From contig OZ024721.1 in NCBI GenBank assembly GCA_964016875.1, forward strand, positions 36,064,823 to 36,128,822: 64,000 bases of DNA, given 5' to 3'. The DNA comes from Fallopia convolvulus (lineage: Eukaryota; Streptophyta; Magnoliopsida; Caryophyllales; Polygonaceae). The notes under the pieces were generated by a model. It searched no databases and was not told the DNA's origin. It saw only the letters and a list, made by a program, of their open reading frames with translations. Shown in pieces: positions 10,600 through 20,990 of this stretch; position 1 is the first letter of the stretch; every line of letters begins with the position of its first letter. The position numbers and the translations under genes are program-made.

Positions 10600-13216
10600 A
10601 TGGGCAATTCATCGAGCTCATCGGGGCGCAACTCCTCCAACCAAACCCAACGACCGCCACAACCGCCGCCGCCTGGCTATTACCCTCCGGCACCACCTCC
10701 GGCGCAGAATTACGGTTACTCCACCGGTCCATACGCTCCTCAACCTCAGCTCGTCCCCAATTACAGCTTCCCTGGCTGGTATTCCTCTCACCATCCTGCC
10801 GCTTCTCATTCCATGCCCGGCTGGGGTGCTCAAATCAGGCCCACTGCTCAGCCTTCGCCGCCGCCGTATTTGCAGCAGAACACGAAGAAGATCAAGAACG
10901 ATGTGAATGTGCACAAGGATTCTATTAGACTTGAGATTGATGAGCTCAATCCCGATCAATATTTGCTTTCCTTTGTCTTGGACGCCATGTTTGATGGCAG
11001 GTTAGGGTTTTTTCTCACTTTTTTTTTAGGGTTGCTATGCTACTAGTTGCAGTTTTCGTTCATATCTTGAGATTTAATTGATTCTTTCTTACTGGGCTAT
11101 TCAGTCATTTTTGGGGGAAATTAAGGCTAGATAGGTTTTACTGGGGTTATCATTGTGCTGAACTGGCTGCTTTGCTGATAGTTCAGATGGGAATTTTTTT
11201 TTTTTTTTTCCATAGCCGACATTGTAAGCAGTGTTTACCTGCAGATTGAAGATCATTAGGAAATGAACCTCTCCAGAAAGCCAGTTGTTTCTGGATTGTT
11301 TTTTTTTTATGTTGCTTGATGTGTATATACGAGCTGGAGATCCAATGCAATTTGTCTTATTGTGCTTGATCCTTTGTGATGATGGTAAACAAAAAAACAT
11401 TCCCTTTTGCCTATTAATGTAGAAACTATTGTCATGGCTTGTGTGTCTACCAATCTGATAGTCACCATTGTGTTTTCTATATTGGCTCGTAGAACGTTTG
11501 CTGCTTTTGTTATTCTAGAATCCTCTAGGAGAGCATTTGGTTCTCCGATTGGTGATGAGTTATGCATTTATTGTGAAGGCTAAAGTGATAACAAGCCTTG
11601 GGAGTGAGAACTAAAGCACTTTCCCAAGTTAGCCCCTACTGCATTTGTGCCATATATTCTTTTCTGAACTTTCAATCATTGATTTAGTTCTGATCAATTA
11701 CGACCAGGATCACTAAGATATTGTTAGGCTGGCTACTTGATTCATGGGCCTTTAGTGTTAGTGAAAAGGTATGACCTTTTGTGTAGCCTTTGCTCCATTA
11801 CAAGTTTTTCTGTTTTGGATGCTTAATGTAACAGAGTTTAGGGCACTGGTTTATGTCATGATTTTGCTAGCGTGTCAGTATTAATATTGGCATTTGTGTA
11901 CGGGAAAATATGTTGCCTGCCGGAGGTAGATTTTCCCTTTTTTTTTTCTTTTTGCTTTTCACTTTAACTTGGCTGTACATTGCAATCTTGAGCATGGCTA
12001 GTAAATTAGTTCCGTTCAGTATTGCATCATTATGTTTCTTATGATTTCGGGTTTTATTAATTGACCATCAATTGTCTAAAGTATCTGTTTTCAGTTATAT
12101 CCTTTTGTTTCATGTGCAGCATAACTATATATTACTTTGCAAAGGAAGAAGACAACTGTAAACTTACACCTCTAATGCCCAAAGTTTTTAAGCCGGTAAA
12201 AATCCCTTTTCAAAAGGGTTTGGACCAGAAATTTTGCCAGGCTTCTGGAACAGGCATCGACTTGGGATTCTTTGAGTTAGATGACCTTGCAAAGCCATCT
12301 TTAGATGGAGATGCATATCCGCTTGTGATATCAGCTGAAGTTTGTTCTGTATCACATCAAACAGGCGAAGAAGATGGAATTGCTAAAAATTCATCTCCAA
12401 GTTTACAGATCACTCAAGCTGTTCTAGAGAAAAATAATGGGGGGCCTTTCCAAGTGAAAGTAGTCAAGCAGATACTGTGGATTGATAGAGTTCGTTATGA
12501 ACTACGTGAATTGTATGGAATTGCAAACTCGTCTGAGCAAAATTATACCGATGGTGACTCGGGTAAGGAGTGTGTCATTTGCTTGACAGAACCGAAAGAT
12601 ACAGCTGTAATGCCATGTCGACATATGGTAAGATTTTATTCCAATTACCCCCATTGACACTTGTGTCTTCACTTCATTTATTTTTATTTTTATATCTGTT
12701 TATTATTTATGAACAAAGTCACTGTTCATTAGATCTGAGGGGAGAGGGTTAGATTGAGCCTCTCTGTGTAGTAATGAGAATTATCACTACTGACATCTAG
12801 CGTTTAGAATTAATAAGTTGGATGACCAAATTTGTTGGTGTCTCGTCTCATGGGCTGATGAGCAAATTAGATATTACTAGTGCTCTTGGACCTTTCAAAC
12901 ATGTTACCATGTCGGCTTCAGAGACACTAGTATAACTAATACTTGAAAATATTGTTGAATAACTTTTCAAAACGATTGTTATTCATGTTTTGCAGGAAAA
13001 TGATGCATATCAGATTCTATATACTGGAGATAACTGTGCAGACATAATATTTCTTGCTTTGTTCCATGTTTTGTTTACTGAAATCAAATGCTTGTCTTGC
13101 AGTGCATGTGTAGTGGGTGTGCCAAAGAGCTGAGAATTCAATCATACAAGTGCCCGATCTGCCGCCAACCCATCAAAGAGCTCATACAGATCAAGCTCAG
13201 CGACAATAATCAGTGA
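10600..13216 (+). CDS. RING-HC E3 ubiquitin ligase, LOG2/LUL family
   Basis: Three exons join in frame: 10600-11000, 12120-12627 and 13103-13216 (1,023 nt, 340 residues), all with GT-AG introns of 1,119 and 475 bp. The start is ATG at 10600, giving MGNSSSSSG, a good N-myristoylation signal (Gly2, Ser6) expected in this family. Residues 15-90 are Pro/Tyr-rich (PPQPPPPGYYPP). A DAR2-type domain spans about 110-265 (TIYYFAKEEDNCKL, SGTGIDLGFFELDDL). The C3HC4 RING begins at Cys285 (CVICLTEP, MPCRHM, CMCSGCA, CPICRQPI). LOG2/LUL proteins are membrane-anchored ligases; Arabidopsis LOG2 works with GDU1 in amino-acid export and in ABA responses. Which paralogue this is cannot be decided here. It looks intact and lies tail-to-tail with the phosphatase gene. 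Confidence 0.93.
11001..12119 (+). other. Intron 1 of the LOG2/LUL-like gene
   Basis: Donor GTTAGGG follows GATGGCAG; acceptor TTTCATGTGCAG precedes CATAACT. The junction splits a Ser codon (AG|C). The intron holds T-rich runs and no coding or mobile-element signal. Confidence 0.85.
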
Positions 13217-13911
13217 GAGCTTGTTTTTGAATCTTGTAAGTAAACTGGTTGGATGGTACAGAGTTGTAACTTCATACTATGTAATATATTTCCTGTCTAA
13301 AATTGTGCATTTGAATCTTCTCCAGTCTTGATGAATTATCCTTTTGTTGTACTTACGGGTGCATACATGATACAACCCAAGGCAACAAAATTTTCTCCAT
13401 TTTGTAAAATGTTTGCCATATAATGTATGTCTTTAGGTCCTCTTTTAGTCCGATTTTTTTGGTGAAGACGCAGATTCCTAATAACAGTACATTTTTCCAT
13501 TGAAACATTAAGCGATTCAAGCCCTCTTTTTTAAGGTCACAGTGAAACAGATATAAACATATGATTATGCATATAAACAAGACAATGTTGAAGACATCTT
13601 TTTAATTGGTTAAATCCCATATAGGTAGGTTTCAGAAGAAGATGCCTCATAGCTTCGGTGTTTTCCGTTGTATAATTATTGAATAGTAACTGTAAATTGG
13701 ACATTCCGACATTTCGGGGTCATCTAGTGGAGGTGTGGAACCCATAATAAGCAAAAGGGTTTTCAGTATAATAGTGAAGAGAGGAAAGTAACATGGAGGG
13801 GTAACTGGCATGCCCCCTCCTCATATGGAGTTTGATCAAAATCACGATTTGCATATACTATAGAATATATTTACTCAGTTTACTGTTTGGCTGCGTGTTT
13901 GTGTGAATTCT
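13217..13911. other. 3' UTR and convergent intergenic space
   Basis: This lies between the stop of the E3 ligase gene and the candidate last exon of the phosphatase gene. It is AT-rich and I see no gene or repeat in it. Confidence 0.5.
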
Positions 13912-16486
13912 TCAGTGAGAGCATCCATGGACATCTGCAAATGATATCACAAAGTACTTCATATACCCTAGTAAGAAAAGCCAAAAAAGATTCTCAAATG
14001 CTCCAAGCCGGAGTTGCATTCTTTACTGTCTTCACAATGTTAAGCAAGTATATAAATTCAATAGAAAACATGAAAGGAGCTCTCTTCAAGTATCCTGACA
14101 GATGTAGTGGATCAGCTAATCAAAAGGGCTTCAAACTCCACAAATACCTTCACCCTTTCTGAAAGTGGTACAATTTGGTTCAAGGGTTCAGAAAATTAGG
14201 AACTGGTTGGGAATTAATAAACCTGATTTCAGGTGCTTGGTTGAGTTTTCTCATTCCTAAAACCAGCTAGGAATCGTGTTCTGTAATGACCTGATTATAA
14301 TCTCCAATTTCACTATTCAATAAAAAATGAAGAAAATATTAAGTTCAACAAAATAATTGGTGGTCGAGTCAAACTGATAACCCATTATAACCAAACACCC
14401 ATTATCTACTAAGATTCAAACCAATTCCTCCCAGACTCAAATTCCTCATTCCAAACCCATACCCAATTTTTTTAATCAAAAATCACTACACGGTTAAGTT
14501 AAGTTCAGGTTCTGCTCACACATCACTAGACACAACCATTCTTTTTTTTTTTCAGCAATGAGTCAAGCCTTTGTGCTTTTTTTGTTATCCAACACTAAAC
14601 ACAGCCCTTCACAATTTTTTGAAAGGAAGAAATATCACCAGCAAAGAGAGACTGAAGACAAGATGCACACCTGAGAGAGATTTTTCAAACTCCCCCAGCT
14701 GCTTTATGAAACCAGAATTAGGTGCCGCCGATGGCCTTTTGCTCTTCACGTGTTCAAGGGCTTGGTGAAGAGCCATTCTATGCTTTTTCATTAGATAAGC
14801 AACGACTATAGTTACACTGCAAAGTACAAGATAAATAACAAAATCATTTCAACTGCACTCCGGAAAACTCATTCCATGTTTCTTACATGACATCACATAC
14901 ACAATACATGTTCATGCACCCAGTAGCTGTTAAAAGCTTCCTTTCCCTAAATTGTAAAGAAAGAGCAAAATATGGAATGATGCCGCATGATAATTCTTTG
15001 TCACAGCATATAATTACAATGCAAGTACAAGAAGATAAATAACAAAATCATTTCAAGTGTACTCCAGAAAACTCATTCCATGCTTCTTACATGACGTCAC
15101 ATACACAATACATGTTCATGCACCCAATAGCTGTTAAAAGCTTCCTTTCCCTAAATTGTAAAGAAAGAGCAAAATATGGGATGATGTGGCATGATAACAA
15201 AATCATTTCAAGTACAAGAAGCATGACGTCACATAAAGAATACATGTTCATGCACCCAGCAGCTTTTAAAAGCTTCCTTTCCCTTCTGTAAAGAGAGAGC
15301 AAAATATGGAATGATGCTGCATGATAATTCATCGTCACAACATATTTTGCTTTACAACCACAAATTCTGTTGGCAATCCAAGGATGATGAAAGTATGTCT
15401 TACAAGCATACTCATAATTGTGCAGCTAAGTTCTCTCTCTCTCTTTAACAAACCGAATTGGGGATAAATTTCAACCAATCATAGTCAGTCATTTGACTGT
15501 TTATATGAAGTCATAAATCAGTAAATCATAGTTAAGTAGTTAACTCATGAAAATACATAAGTTCGTAATCCGAGATGATCCAAACAGACTAAAAGTTGTC
15601 TCAAATCAAATCAGTGACAAATTGAAAAGGCACAACAAACGGATTACAAGGCTGGAAGTCAAAAGTACATACATCCCTATTCTTTTTTTTTTCCCCCATT
15701 TAAGTAGGACTCAGAAATAGGAGCCATAAGATGGGAATTTACCTTCTAGATCTTCCAAGAAAGCAATGAACCAGCACTACACCACCTATCCTCTTGGCTT
15801 CATCAATGAAATTAAAGCACTCATCAAAGTATTGTGCTAAATTTGTATCTTCATTGTCAACCACTATGCCATTTCGAAAAGAACATAGTTAAGCTACTAC
15901 ATAATTGAAACAAATGGGGTAGATAGATTCTAAATAATAAGTAATAACTGAACAAACGTCCTGCGAAAGGGTGATGCTAATAGATTTTCATTCCTTACCA
16001 TAATATGTAATTTGCCTATTGTACACAAATATCATAGGGAGCTAAAAGTCTAAGCTCCCTTCCAAACATAATGTTTCAAATATTAACCTACAGTTCACTT
16101 TTTGTTTTTTTGGAGGAATGCCAATCCGAACTTAATGTATACAATAAAAAAAATAGGGAATGTTCATACACAGGAATTACCTTGAACGACTTTATACATA
16201 AAATCATCAGGATATGCAGGAGGTATGGAAGCAGCCATGGTTAAAATGCGAGTAATATTCAACCTTTTCAACTCAGCCTTGTTCAACGCAGCTGCTCTTG
16301 ACCCTAGATAGAGTCCCTAAATAATGCAAGGGAGCTAAACGGCCAGAATGGATACATAAAATTCAGGAAAATCAAGATTTAAAATGGCACCTCTTCAATC
16401 TGGCATGGTATATCATCACCCTTGCAGGATCTCGTAGCTACCCGAGCACGCATCACAGCAGCAATCTTGTCAGCACAAGGATCCAT
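13912..16486 (-). CDS. DSPTP1: Dual-specificity protein phosphatase, DsPTP1-like
   Basis: Four exons are clear on the minus strand: 16486-16391, 16316-16181, 15863-15743 and 14816-14671, all with GT-AG borders and consistent phases (166 complete codons). The start gives MDPCADKIAAVM. Exon 2 has GLYLGSRAAALNKAEL, the DSP substrate-recognition region. Exon 3 has the general acid Asp80 (VVDNEDTNL) and the catalytic loop HCFLGRSR with Cys111 and Arg117 (C-x5-R). Exon 4 has SVTIVVAYLMKKHRMAL and HVKSKRPSAAPNSGFI. These match Arabidopsis DsPTP1, which dephosphorylates Tyr and Thr of MAP kinases such as MPK4. The terminal exon is uncertain: a donor follows CTCTCTCAG at 14671, and a short exon at 13934-13912 (acceptor TTTGCAG) would add seven residues and a TGA. 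Without that splice the frame reads on to about 14609. Confidence 0.88.
14805..15345. repeat. Threefold tandem repeat in phosphatase intron 3
   Basis: A block containing ATACATGTTCATGCACCCA, AAAAGCTTCCTTTCCC and GAGCAAAATATGG is present three times, with the first motif near 14905, 15110 and 15241. Copies 1 and 2 are about 204 bp apart; copy 3 is shorter, about 131 bp, through internal loss. Most of the block lies within the intron; its edge touches exon 4. The short frames here on either strand are repeat artefacts. Confidence 0.85.
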
Positions 16487-17221
16487 TTGTACTCACTCTA
16501 CTCCCGTTTCTCAATGGGGGATCTAATTGTTCGGATTTCGCTCCCAAGGGTTGTGTGAATTTTCAGATTATATTCCTGACAAAAAAACCGTTGCCGGAAA
16601 TTAATTTTAACGAATTTAGCAGACCTGAGAATTAAACACTGGAAGCTATATACCAAAATTGAAATTAGGGATTGAACCGAGATGAAATGCAGCCATTTTG
16701 ATCTTTCATGGGGCGCGCATGTTGAATCGAGTTCACAAAATGGTAAAAAGAAGCTAAACGAAATCAAAATCATATGTACAACCGTCTTCTGTCTGGCATG
16801 CGATCATAAGCATCCAGCCCAAAGAGACATCAAACCGAAAGTCGGAACAAGATCATACTATGCTTACTCAAAAGAAAATTCCAGAACACCACCATGTTTG
16901 AGTTAGAGAAGAGACCTTTTAGCGCCAAATATGATGATGAGTTGAAGAATGCTCAATTAAGTACCGCCGATCTGACTGAAGGGAGTGCGAATCTCTCCTG
17001 CTTATTTTGAAACTCGGAATATCTGTTCAACATTCTTCAAGAAGAAGAGTTTCATTTAGAGGTGCGGGCAAGTATATTATCAGGATAAAAGGCCGTTTGG
17101 GCCGAACAAAATTAGCTTTGGGTCTTTAGTCGTCGTTGGGCCATATAATCAATCGACTTAAAATCCACCAAATTCATGTTTGTTTAGATTTTACTACTCC
17201 ATTAAAATAAAAATTTGTTAA
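16487..17221. other. Upstream region of the phosphatase gene
   Basis: It holds the phosphatase 5' UTR and promoter. No convincing TATA position or coding frame can be fixed. A foldback element begins at its right edge. Confidence 0.4.
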
Positions 17222-18900
17222 GATTATACTACTTAAGAGTCCGGTTCACGTGCGAATGGGCGCCCAGGTGCGAAATAAGAAAGAACAGGAGTCGTTGGAT
17301 CAAGAAAAATCAAAGGCGCTGATCATTTCACATAAAAAGGGGAAAAAAAACGGCACGGGCGAATTATTGGCGAATTATTTGCGTATTTTTGAAAAAAACG
17401 GAAATAGGACACGCGCCCAGATTGTTCATCAGTATTGTGGATTTGTTCATCAATAATGTGGATTTGTTCATCAAAACTGTGATTTTGTTCATCAAAACTG
17501 TGATTTTGTGCATAAATAAACTATTGCTTGTGCATCAAAAATCTATTGTTTGTACATAAAAAATGAACAAATGTGTATCAAAATTACATGCAATATGTTC
17601 ATCAACATTGTGATTTTGTTCATAAAAAAACGAAAATATTTGTTCATCGGTTTATGCATATTTGTTCATCTGTTTGTGCATATTTGTTCATTAGTAATAT
17701 CAATTTGTTCACTGGTTTATGCATATTTGTTCATTGCCTTTTTCATATAATTGTTCATTACTAGATGCATATTTGTTCACTAGTAACCTCAATTTGTTCA
17801 TTACTATATGCATATTTGTTCATTAATAACATCAATTTGTTCATAGCTAAATAAGGCACAAGCACACCTCTTCGATTTGTTGCTATCTCGTTCTCTTAGC
17901 ATACACCATATTATTGCAAAGTCAAATTCTTTATCTCTATTATCTTTTGCATTCAAGTTTCTACATCAAACTTATCTTATTTTGGTACTATATTGAGTAC
18001 TTCATTCGTATTGACAAGTTAGCCTTAAAGCACTTCATTCGTATTATACTTTGAATTCAAGATAGCCTTAAAGCACAAAATAAATGCAAAAAATGCACAA
18101 ATAGATAGTCCTAAATGTACAAGTTGATGGTATTAATAGTCCTAAATGTACAAGTTGATAGCATTGACACATAAAACATAAGTTTATTTCAATTCACAAA
18201 TAAGGGTATAATAATGAACAAATAAGGTTATATCAATGAACAAATAAGGGTATATCCATGAACAAATAGGGTATATCAATGAATAAATAATGGTATACCA
18301 ATGAACAAAAAAGAAGTATACTAATGAACAAATAATAGTATACTAATGAACAAATAATGGTATATCAATGAACAAATAGGGGTATATCAATGAACAAATA
18401 CGACTATATCAATGAACAAATATGCGTATATCAAAAATAATTATATGTGCATAAAAAACTACATAATATTGTATTCCTACACATAAATAAGATTAAAAAA
18501 TAAAATTAAAAATTAAAAAGGTTCAAAATCGATGAACAATGTTATCAAAAACTCAATGCACAATTAGTTAGTATTGATGAACAATTGGTGAATATTGATG
18601 AACAAATCGCTATTTCTGATGAACAAACTGGGCACGTCTCATAAAAACGTATTTTTCAAAAAATTCGTGAATAATTCGGGAAAAATTCGGGAAAAATTCG
18701 TCCGTGTCGTATTTTATTGAAAAATACGCGAATAATACGGGAAAAATTTGCCCGTGCCGTATTTTTTTTTTTAATGAATGTTTAATCAGGGACGTTGATG
18801 TTTTGAAATGAACGATCGAGATTTATTCTTATTTCTCAACCAGGCGGCCATTCGCACGTGACTCGTTTTCACTACTTAATAATGTTATAATCTTACAAGT
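17222..18900. mobile_element. Non-autonomous foldback (MULE-like) transposon with iterated inverted arms
   Basis: The ends are inverted repeats. The left reads TAAGATTATAC..TTCACGTGCGAATGG from about 17219. The complement of the right end (about 18835-18897) reads TAAGATTATAA..GTCACGTGCGAATGG, and both continue into GAAATAAG. Further in, a left block with AACGGCACGGGCGAAT and GCGTATTTTTGAAAAA (17350-17400) pairs with a right block (18640-18770). The left arm (17425-17850) then repeats TTTGTTCAT, mostly every 18-30 bp, while the right arm (18215-18640) repeats the complement ATGAACAAAT. The whole can fold into one hairpin. No transposase ORF is present. Family is inferred from structure only; I could not fix a target-site duplication. 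Confidence 0.75.
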
Positions 18901-20571
18901 ACCTTATATTCCCAATCATTTCTAAATTAAATCCATGATTAAGGTTTCGTTATTCAATGATGGGTTATCTTATCAACATTTCAAAATTAGTCCATCAAAA
19001 ATTCTGCATTATAATGCAAGATTTGGCATGGCTTAAAGTGAGCTAGGTGAAGCATCAAAAATCTATTGTTTGTACATAAAAAATGAACAAATGTGTATCA
19101 AAATTACATGCAATATGTTCATCAACATTGTGATTTTGTTCATAAAAAAACGAAAATATTTGTTCATCGGTTTATGCATATTTGTTCATCTGTTTGTGCA
19201 TATTTGTTCATTAGTAATATCAATTTGTTCACTGGTTTATGCATATTTGTTCATTGCCTTTTTCATATAATTGTTCATTACTAGATGCATATTTGTTCAC
19301 TAGTAACCTCAATTTGTTCATTACTATATGCATATTTGTTCATTAATAACATCAATTTGTTCATAGCTAAATAAGGCACAAGCACACCTCTTCGATTTGT
19401 TGCTATCTCGTTCTCTTAGCATACACCATATTATTGCAAAGTCAAATTCTTTATCTCTATTATCTTTTGCATTCAAGTTTCTACATCAAACTTATCTTAT
19501 TTTGGTACTATATTGAGCACTTCATTCGTATTGACAAGTTAGCCTTAAAGCACTTCATTCGTATTATACTTTGAATTCAAGATAGCCTTAAAGCACAAAA
19601 TAAATGCAAAAAATGCACAAATAGATAGTCCTAAATGTACAAGTTGATGGTATTAATAGTCCTAAATGTACAAGTTGATAGCATTGACACATAAAACATA
19701 AGTTTATTTCAATTCACAAATAAGGGTATAATAATGAACAAATAAGGTTATATCAATGAACAAATAAGGGTATATCCATGAACAAATAGGGTATATCAAT
19801 GAATAAATAATGGTATACCAATGAACAAAAAAGAAGTATACTAATGAACAAATAATAGTATACTAATGAACAAATAATGGTATATCAATGAACAAATAGG
19901 GGTATATCAATGAACAAATACGACTATATCAATGAACAAATATGCGTATATCAAAAATAATTATATGTGCATAAAAAACTACATAATATTGTATTCCTAC
20001 ACATAAATAAGGTTAAAAAATAAAATTAAAAATTAAAAAGGTTCAAAATCGATGAACAATGTTATCAAAAACTCAATGCACAATTAGTTAGTATTGATGA
20101 ACAATTGGTGAATATTGATGAACAAATCGCTATTTCTGATGAACAAACTGGGCACGTCTCATAAAAACGTATTTTTCAAAAAATTCGTGAATAATTCGGG
20201 AAAAATTCGGGAAAAATTCGTCCGTGTCGTATTTTATTGAAAAATACGCGAATAATACGGGAAAAATTTGCCCGTGCCGTATTTTTTTTTTTAATGAATG
20301 TTTAATCAGGGACGTTGATGTTTTGAAATGAACGATCGAGATTTATTCTTATTTCTCAACCAGGCGGCCATTCGCACGTGACTCGTTTTCACTACTTAAT
20401 AATGTTATAATCTTACAAGTACCTTATATTCCCAATCATTTCTAAATTAAATCCATGATTAAGGTTTCGTTATTCAATGATGGGTTATCTTATCAACATT
20501 TCAAAATTAGTCCATCAAAAATTCTGCATTATAATGCAAGATTTGGCATGGCTTAAAGTGAGCTAGGTGAA
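17532..20571. repeat. 1,520-bp near-identical tandem duplication
   Basis: Bases 17532-19051 recur as 19052-20571 at a constant offset of 1,520. I noticed only two substitutions (about 17998 T/C and 18513 A/G). The unit begins inside the foldback element's left arm and ends in 3' flanking DNA, so copy 2 lacks the left 300 bp of the element. The joined borders share GCAT (TTGTGCATCAAA against GTGAAGCATTTA), suggesting microhomology-mediated duplication. Confidence 0.93.
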
Positions 20572-20990
20572 GCATTTAAGCTACATGAGATTTCCTATTA
20601 ATTAATTAATTATTAACTTTGTAGATTTATTGGACTTTGATGGTTGTATCGTTGCAAGTTTATGAGACCAAAAAATCTTTAAAATAGTGATGAGACCAAA
20701 AGATCTTTAAACTAGCATCAAGAAGATCGTAATAAAATTACAAAGTGCTGAAAGCGCCACCCACCTGAAAATCTGAAATCCCTCCAAGAGTTAGGAAGAG
20801 GGGACACATGCACCAAACGTGTGAACCCGGCCATTAACAACAAATTAACCAAATAAATTAAATAAGTACCCTTCATTCCCCAAAAATGCACATTAATCAT
20901 ATCACGACTGAGCAATATTAATCTCGTCGATCTACAGCCACTCCTAATTAATTAACAAGCATCGCTCCTCCATCGATCAGCTCGAACAGG
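20572..20990 (+). promoter_or_regulatory. Upstream region of the NIP7;1-like gene
   Basis: About 420 bases lie between the duplicated foldback DNA and the aquaporin ATG. They contain ATTAATTAATTAATTA and no coding signal. The proximal promoter and 5' UTR must lie here or within the duplicated DNA. I cannot assign a TATA box with confidence. Confidence 0.35.

Noticed and set aside
10618..10959. Minus-strand frame of 113 codons opposite E3 ligase exon 1
   Set aside because: Antisense shadow of the Pro-rich exon; Arg-rich composition results from GC bias.
17550..19284. Four open frames of 63-66 codons in the foldback arms (17550-17764 and 19070-19284)
   Set aside because: They are translations of TTTGTTCAT-type repeats (periodic HICSLV-like peptides) and repeat identically in the tandem duplicate; not genes.
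17400..20200. Possible CRISPR-like array of regularly spaced short repeats
   Set aside because: Spacing is irregular, the motif inverts across the element, there are no cas genes and the context is a plant nuclear genome.
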